A stretch of DNA of 26,803 nt, from positions 1 to 26,803 of the IMG/VR virus record IMGVR_UViG_3300017762_000063; one strand, written 5' to 3'. Under the pieces are notes generated by a model. The model did not search any database, was not told where the DNA came from, and saw nothing but the letters and a program-made list of their open reading frames with translations. This DNA comes from a virus. The first letter of the stretch is position 1. Each line of letters begins with the position of its first letter. Below, in pieces: positions 23,439 to 26,803 of the stretch. The position numbers and the translations under genes are program-made.

Positions 23439-24696
23439 AATCCATCACCGCCATTTTCTGAGAAACCGCCATGCGATCCCTGCTCTCTCGCAAACCAACA
23501 GCCAAATACCTAAAAGCATCCGCCGCATGGCTAGACCAATCATGGACAGGCGAAGACCTAAAGCTCCTAGTGCGCTCATTATACGCCCGGTGATACTGCC
23601 GCAAACACTCCAAACCATGTCCGCACTTCTCCCTGTCAAACCACAAACGCGGAATCAACATCTGAGCCGCATGTATGCCATCCTCAATCGGAAGCTTAGG
23701 AACAACTCTAAAATTCAAGCCCAAGTCCCAAGCAACCTCTCGCCGGCTCTTCCCAGATCCCAACTCCCGAACCTCAATGTCGTGCGGCGCATTGTGGTCG
23801 CCATACAAATAGTTCTTAGACGTTAAAATCTTGCAGTAATGAGGCAAACCCTCACCACGGGCCTCGTAAAAGTCTATCACATGTATAGCACGGCCAACCG
23901 ATTGCGTAAACCATATCGCCGTGCTGTCGCCAACGCCCAAGTCCCACCAAGTGTCAACACGAACACTCGGGTCATAAGGAACATTGGAAATCCGCCCATC
24001 CAACTGAGCAACCTCCATCTCCTTACCATAAACCGCACCAGGCACATTTGCATTCCAAGAACACTCAAATTCTTGCTGATACTGGTCATGCGTCATCATA
24101 GACTTGGCAGCGTCCAATTCCTCATCGTCCAGCAAACCAGTTTCACTCGCTTTGTAAACCGCAGCTAGCCAATCAGGATTAGAAGCAGCCTCCTCATACT
24201 TATCAAAAAAAGCATTGTGACCCTTCGGCGTCCCAACAAACACACACCAACCCTTGCGATCAGATAGCGCCGGCCTCAACACCTCGGGAAAAACATTCTC
24301 AGGCATGTCAGCAACCTCATCCATAACACAACCATCAAGGTAAATACCCCGCAAGCTGTCTGGATTCTCAGCGCCCAACAAACTAATCCTAGCACCGTTA
24401 GGCAAATCACAACGCAATTCAGTCTCGTGAAACCGAACATTCGGAATCTTGCCGGCAAACTGTTTTATATAATCCCAGGCAACATTCTTCGCCTGACGAT
24501 AGGTGGGCGCCATATAGGCATACCGGGGGTTCTCTTTCCCAGACATCAAGGCATCGCGTAAAACATGGTTGATCGCCCAAACCGTCTTGCCAAAGCGGCG
24601 GTGGCAAACAACAACGCCCCAACGCTTTTGAGACATCTCATTGTGCAACCTTAGCTGCAACTCCCTCGGCTCATAAGGAATCTCAATGTGCGTCAA
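23419..24696 (-). CDS. terL: Large terminase subunit
   Basis: This 425-aa packaging ATPase/nuclease has a Walker A-like C-H-R-R-F-G-K-T at 31-38, Walker B V-M-D-E at 124-127 and coupling motif G-T-P-K-G at 155-159. The nuclease domain begins near W-W-D-L-G-V-G-D-S-T-A (Asp252) and includes H-D-W-S-S-H-A-A-D-A-F-R-Y (Asp386, Asp393), as in the Terminase_6/RNase-H-fold group. Earlier segments R-E-L-Q-L-R-L-H-N-E and Y-A-Y-M-A-P-T-Y-R-Q-A-K are also typical. It cuts concatemeric DNA and drives it into the procapsid through the portal. The ATG overlaps the preceding stop (ATGA), and its own end overlaps the acetyltransferase gene. Confidence 0.96.
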   Translation of the reverse strand: MTHIEIPYEPRELQLRLHNEMSQKRWGVVVCHRRFGKTVWAINHVLRDALMSGKENPRYAYMAPTYRQAKNVAWDYIKQFAGKIPNVRFHETELRCDLPNGARISLLGAENPDSLRGIYLDGCVMDEVADMPENVFPEVLRPALSDRKGWCVFVGTPKGHNAFFDKYEEAASNPDWLAAVYKASETGLLDDEELDAAKSMMTHDQYQQEFECSWNANVPGAVYGKEMEVAQLDGRISNVPYDPSVRVDTWWDLGVGDSTAIWFTQSVGRAIHVIDFYEARGEGLPHYCKILTSKNYLYGDHNAPHDIEVRELGSGKSRREVAWDLGLNFRVVPKLPIEDGIHAAQMLIPRLWFDREKCGHGLECLRQYHRAYNERTRSFRSSPVHDWSSHAADAFRYLAVGLRESRDRMAVSQKMAVMDYDPFAA

Positions 24697-24965
24697 TGCT
24701 CCGTAACCCTCTTCTGATCTTTGAATATCAATATGCCGTTACTCTCAAGGATAGCCTCGTACAAATCAATGAGCAATATGGCCGACTCAATCTGCTCTGA
24801 AACGCTGCGGCCAGTTACAACCGTATCCCGCAAGGCCTCTAGGTGGCCCAGAATGGCATGCTGCGAAGGCGACAGAGTGTAAGTCAAAGTGTCTCTAGCT
24901 CCGGTGTAATATAGAGGTATAAGGGCGCGCGGTTTAGCGGGGGGTGGGGGGGCCGGTTTGCGCAA
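24693..24965 (-). CDS. Short unknown protein between the terminase genes
   Basis: The frame is up to 90 aa long and has no ATG. The longest version starts with TTG at 24965 and runs through a poly-proline stretch (R-K-P-A-P-P-P-P-A-K-P) encoded by the C7AC6 run. A well-formed helical part follows: L-S-P-S-Q-H-A-I-L-G-H-L-E-A-L-R-D, then S-E-Q-I-E-S-A-I-L-L-I-D-L-Y-E-A-I-L-E-S-N-G-I-L-I-F. No good ribosome binding site precedes that TTG. A second TTG near 24884 has GGAG eleven bases upstream. The stop overlaps the terL start (ATGA), which supports the gene's end. It could be translated by coupling or by frameshifting from the overlapping upstream ORF. No family recognised. Confidence 0.5.
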   Translation of the reverse strand: MRKPAPPPPAKPRALIPLYYTGARDTLTYTLSPSQHAILGHLEALRDTVVTGRSVSEQIESAILLIDLYEAILESNGILIFKDQKRVTEH

Positions 24966-25189
24966 AACGCATGACTAAACCGTAGTGTCATAAGAACTAT
25001 TATGTTAAATAGATCGCAAGCCATTGTTGCTGCTTTAGAATTTCTGCGCGGCTGCCATGCATTAAACGCAAACCACAAGATGTTGTGCCTACCCTGCCTC
25101 GCCGGCCTGGCGCCGAGGTGTCTCAGCATGCCGGCCTCACGCGCGTAGCTGTCAACGACAGGATGTGTTGTATACACAAGATCTAACAT
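24884..25189 (-). CDS. Short unknown ORF coupled to the small terminase gene
   Basis: A frame of 101 codons starts with ATG sharing a base with the terS stop (TGATG), the same coupling used throughout this operon, and it fills what would otherwise be a 223-bp hole in a tightly packed block. The first half looks like protein (V-D-S-Y-A-R-E-A-G-M-L-R-H-L-G-A-R-P, then N-I-L-W-F-A-F-N-A-W-Q-P-R). The second half is less convincing and overlaps the next ORF by 82 bases in another frame. The overlap contains the C7AC6 run, so the two ORFs may be one gene split by an indel or joined by frameshifting. No family recognised, and the gene itself is uncertain. Confidence 0.4.
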   Translation of the reverse strand: MLDLVYTTHPVVDSYAREAGMLRHLGARPARQGRHNILWFAFNAWQPRRNSKAATMACDLFNIIVLMTLRFSHAFCANRPPHPPLNRAPLYLYITPELETL

Positions 25190-25653
25190 CAATGCTTTGT
25201 TACTCTCTCTTCCTTTTGGTCAGGCACAACCTCAGTGGTATTGACCTCGACATCCCCACCAGCCCAACTGATTGTGAACGTCTGGGCTTGTGGCTGGTCT
25301 TCCTTCTTGTCCCTAACACCCCAAGGCATGTTCCGTGCTAGCGTCCACTTCAACGTGTCGATCTCTAACCTACGCCGCTGCACTTCTGCGTTAGCCAGCC
25401 TGTTGTCCTCGAACGCAGGAAGTGGCGAGACTGCCAAGCTGTTGATGTGGTCAGTGAAGTATTCTGATTGCATGACCCTGCCTCTTCGATAGACCTCATA
25501 CAGATCATCATCACGCAGCACGGCTTGCATGACGCCTTGATAGGTTGGCATGCCTGCTGTCTTGAGTATGTCTTTGAGTGTTTCGCCTACTGCCAGGCGG
25601 TCAGCGATCTTGTGCATCAAGTCTGCGTTGATCTTCACTGGCTTCTTTGCCAT
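25189..25653 (-). CDS. terS: Small terminase subunit
   Basis: The 154-aa product has a helix-turn-helix-like start: I-A-D-R-L-A-V-G-E-T-L-K-D-I-L-K-T-A-G-M-P-T-Y-Q-G-V-M-Q-A-V-L. It continues with Y-E-V-Y-R-R-G-R-V-M-Q-S-E-Y-F-T-D-H-I and E-V-Q-R-R-R-L-E-I-D-T-L-K-W-T-L-A-R-N-M-P. The G-x-(T/S)-L-x-x-I-x-x-x-x-G-M-P, A-R-x-x-Q-x-E-Y and Q-R-x-(K/R)-L-x-(I/V)-D-T-x-K-W signature is that of the Sf6-like small terminase family. It recognises phage DNA and regulates the large subunit. GAGGTG lies five bases before the ATG. It is the first gene after the 25688-25715 terminator, so it may start the late operon. Confidence 0.88.
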   Translation of the reverse strand: MAKKPVKINADLMHKIADRLAVGETLKDILKTAGMPTYQGVMQAVLRDDDLYEVYRRGRVMQSEYFTDHINSLAVSPLPAFEDNRLANAEVQRRRLEIDTLKWTLARNMPWGVRDKKEDQPQAQTFTISWAGGDVEVNTTEVVPDQKEERVTKH

Positions 25654-25677
25654 TTCATCACCTCATCTGTTTTTTAG

Positions 25678-25705
25678 ATCATAGCACAAAAAAGGCCCAG
25701 CGCAA
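25678..25705 (-). promoter_or_regulatory. Possible sigma70-like promoter for the packaging/late block
   Basis: On the minus strand TTGCGC (25700-25705) and TATGAT (25678-25683) are 16 bases apart. The -10 matches TATAAT at five of six positions, but the -35 matches TTGACA at only three. It lies 24 bases before the terS ATG and overlaps the terminator hairpin, so transcription stop and restart would share the same bases. No phage-specific promoter motif repeats elsewhere, so this is weak. Confidence 0.3.
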
Positions 25706-25715
25706 TTGCTGGGCC
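25688..25715 (-). terminator. Rho-independent terminator closing the early block
   Basis: On the minus strand GGCCCAGC, loop AATTGC, GCTGGGCC forms an 8-bp perfect stem, followed by TTTTTT. It lies about 60 bases after the stop of the DDDIPF protein gene and before terS. It is the best terminator in the window and separates replication from packaging genes. Confidence 0.85.
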
Positions 25716-25776
25716 AGTTGTTGAGTGTTGAGCTGTGGAAACAGGTGGAAGCAGCTCAACGGGCAATTACTTTCTA

Positions 25777-26364
25777 TCAGAATGGAATGTCATCATCAAA
25801 CACTTTCGTCCTTGCTCGGATGTCAATCACCTCTGCGGCTGGGAATGATTCTTTGACTGCCTTCTCGAACTCTCCTGCTTTGTGGTCTCGGAAGTTTCGG
25901 TATGCGAGTGCCACCTCTCTGAGCGTTAGCAGCTCTAAGTCTGGCCGTTGCTCTTTGATCTTTTGCCACGACCTTCCGTCTTTCATAATGCCAAACATCT
26001 CGCCATCTAGTTCCATCTCCCAGATGTCTGTTGATGCTCTCTGTGCGCCTAGTCTTTCTGCCTCTGCATCCATTGCCTTGAGGCCTCTCACAACAACCTC
26101 TGCCCTGACCTTACATTCTTCTGGATTGTTTTCTTCGATAGCCTTGTTCATCTTTGCCATTGCAGATCCATACTTCTGCGCTGTTTCGACGCTTACCAAT
26201 TCTGGCAGCATGTCGATGCCCCACTTTGTGTCCATCTGTATTGCCAGCCGATCCATTGGGGCGATTGCATAGTCACACATGATTTTATCCTTATGGGCTT
26301 GCGGGTTGAATATTCTGTCTGCCTTCTTTTGGCGCCTTGGCCTCTTGGGCTTCTGCGTGTTCAT
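25777..26364 (-). CDS. Unknown phage protein with SSB-like C-terminal tip
   Basis: This 195-aa protein has a basic N-terminus (K-P-K-R-P-R-R-Q-K-K), a mostly helical charged middle (M-A-K-M-N-K-A-I-E-E-N-N-P-E-E-C-K-V-R-A-E-V-V-V-R-G-L-K) and W-E-M-E-L-D-G-E-M-F-G-I-M. It ends V-F-D-D-D-I-P-F. That last hexapeptide is the tip by which bacterial single-strand-binding proteins recruit partners (PriA, RecQ, RecO and others), yet I see no OB-fold pattern in the rest. I chose the third of three consecutive ATGs (26364), six bases after GGAG; that GGAG belongs to the last copy of the CCACAGTT-type repeat. It follows the AAA ATPase gene and is closed by a strong terminator. Possible roles are a replication accessory, an anti-partner decoy or a regulator; none is proven. 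Confidence 0.75.
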   Translation of the reverse strand: MNTQKPKRPRRQKKADRIFNPQAHKDKIMCDYAIAPMDRLAIQMDTKWGIDMLPELVSVETAQKYGSAMAKMNKAIEENNPEECKVRAEVVVRGLKAMDAEAERLGAQRASTDIWEMELDGEMFGIMKDGRSWQKIKEQRPDLELLTLREVALAYRNFRDHKAGEFEKAVKESFPAAEVIDIRARTKVFDDDIPF

Positions 26365-26372
26365 CATCATCT

Positions 26373-26527
26373 CCACAGTTAAATCACCACAGTTCCATCT
26401 AATCCACATTCCACCACAGTAGTATGTCTAATACATACAACTACTGTGGTGGAACTATCTGTGGCCTTTTCTTCCACAGTTCCACAGTTCATCCACAGTT
26501 CAGAAAAACAACTGTGGAAGTGTGGAA
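26373..26527. repeat. Cluster of CCACAGTT repeats (iteron-like region)
   Basis: Direct copies of CCACAGTT lie at 26373, 26387, 26474, 26482 and 26493; the second and third of the latter group are tandem without spacer. Variants occur at 26403 (CCACATT) and 26414 (CCACAGTA). Inverted copies or partial copies lie at 26443, 26459 and 26510, with TGTGGAA at 26521. About ten copies fall within 155 bases, far above chance. Two near-matches to the DnaA box TTATCCACA occur (26399-26407 TAATCCACA region and 26490-26498 TCATCCACA). An origin, iteron array or operator for an upstream regulator are all possible. The 3' copy overlaps the ribosome binding site of the next gene. Confidence 0.7.
26409..26454. 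repeat. Perfect 15-bp inverted repeat within the CCACAG cluster
   Basis: TTCCACCACAGTAGT (26409-26423) is matched exactly by ACTACTGTGGTGGAA (26440-26454), with a 16-base spacer containing ATGT and ACAT that can extend the stem. No T run follows on either strand, so it is unlikely to be a terminator. A dimer-binding operator or a cruciform at a replication origin fits better. Confidence 0.8.
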
Positions 26528-26533
26528 AGCGCA

Positions 26534-26803
26534 TCAAACTTCCTCCCAATTGATCCATTCACCGACCACTACGCACGGCACATCTCTTCCGCTTCGGCTG
26601 TCTCTTATCTCTGCGACTTTGAGGTTGCCTGTGCTGATCCACTTCTTGACTATTGCCTTTGCCTTGGCTTTGTCCCCTGGCTTTTCTGTGTCGAGGTCGA
26701 GCTGTTCTGCGACTGCATTGCCGATCCAGTTCTTTGCTCTGATGTCTGATCGGTATGCCTTCTCGTTTTCCTCTGCCTTGCCGACTGTTCTTTGTACATC
26801 GTA
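26534..26803 (-). CDS. C-terminus of a probable RepA-like AAA ATPase, cut by window
   Basis: The last 89 codons of a gene continuing beyond the right edge, too short of a start to appear complete. The sequence has W-I-G-N-A-V-A-E-Q-L-D-L-D, then A-K-A-I-V-K-K-W-I-S-T-G-N-L-K-V-A-E-I-R-D, then R-D-V-P-C-V-V-V-G-E-W-I. This is a small winged-helix-like end (helix, helix, V-V-V-G-E-W) that I associate with AAA-family RepA-like helicases/ATPases in alphaproteobacterial phages, where A-(E/L)-A-L-G-L-D and K-V-V-E-x-x-D-x-x-R are common. The Walker motifs would lie outside the window, so the enzyme class is not directly visible. It ends in TGA at 26534, just before the CCACAGTT repeat cluster. Confidence 0.5.
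   Translation of the reverse strand, partial: YDVQRTVGKAEENEKAYRSDIRAKNWIGNAVAEQLDLDTEKPGDKAKAKAIVKKWISTGNLKVAEIRDSRSGRDVPCVVVGEWINWEEV

Noticed and set aside
24966-25188. Possible tRNA or structured RNA between the terminase genes
   Set aside because: I found no T-loop motif or cloverleaf pairing on either strand; the region is better explained by the coupled short ORF.
25706-26272. 188-codon open frame on the plus strand
   Set aside because: It is antisense to the DDDIPF protein gene, is Ser/Ala-rich as expected for a shadow, has no ribosome site, and the minus-strand gene has a proper start and terminator.
26409-26454. Inverted repeat as a transcription terminator
   Set aside because: No T run follows on either strand, and the spacer is 16 bases.

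Overview
The window is a contiguous piece of a tailed-phage genome, most likely a marine podovirus of an alphaproteobacterium. Every convincing gene lies on the minus strand, so the gene order is read from right (26803) to left (1). The lineage call rests on the structural genes: a T7-type head-tail connector (portal), two tail-tube/nozzle proteins, three to four large ejection proteins, a T7 gp17-like fibre N-terminus, and capsid genes resembling those of Bordetella phage BPP-1 (Bbp16/17/19-like). The mix recalls HMO-2011/Zobellviridae-like marine podoviruses, but that is recognition from memory and was not searched. No integrase, tRNA, CRISPR array, insertion sequence or host gene was seen.

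Right end (26803-25679), end of the replication region. It holds the C-terminus of a probable RepA-like AAA ATPase, then a 160-bp stretch packed with about ten copies of a CCACAGTT-type repeat around a perfect 15-bp inverted repeat. Next comes a 195-aa unknown protein that ends in an SSB-like acidic tip (DDDIPF). A strong rho-independent terminator at 25688-25715 closes this block, and a possible promoter lies over it.

Packaging and head block (25653-18163). The order is small terminase, one or two short unknown ORFs, large terminase, a GNAT-like acetyltransferase, two short virion-type unknowns, portal, a Bbp19-like protein, scaffold, major capsid and cement protein. Most neighbours overlap by ATGA, TGATG or TAATG, which suggests translational coupling. 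A 131-bp leader precedes the capsid gene, and a hairpin with a short T run follows the cement gene.

Tail and ejection block (18114-2346). It holds two tail tubular proteins, a small internal virion protein, a 588-aa internal protein and two proteins over 1000 aa that belong to the polyvalent/ejection class. The first of these two carries a GNAT-like C-terminal domain, and a 68-codon ORF with a strong ribosome binding site is nested in another frame of its linker. A 1052-aa fibre with a self-cleaving S74 chaperone follows, then three small tail-associated proteins.

Left end (2342-1). A holin-like protein is followed by four consecutive exported proteins. Two are conserved-looking unknowns of marine phages, one is pilin/spore-coat-U-like, and the last, cut by the window edge, is like a periplasmic pilus chaperone. 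This secreted cassette is the least expected part of the window. No endolysin is visible, so it probably lies outside.

No stretch over 300 bases lacks a gene. The only notable gaps are 25654-25776, 26365-26533, 19498-19628 and 18115-18162, each described below.
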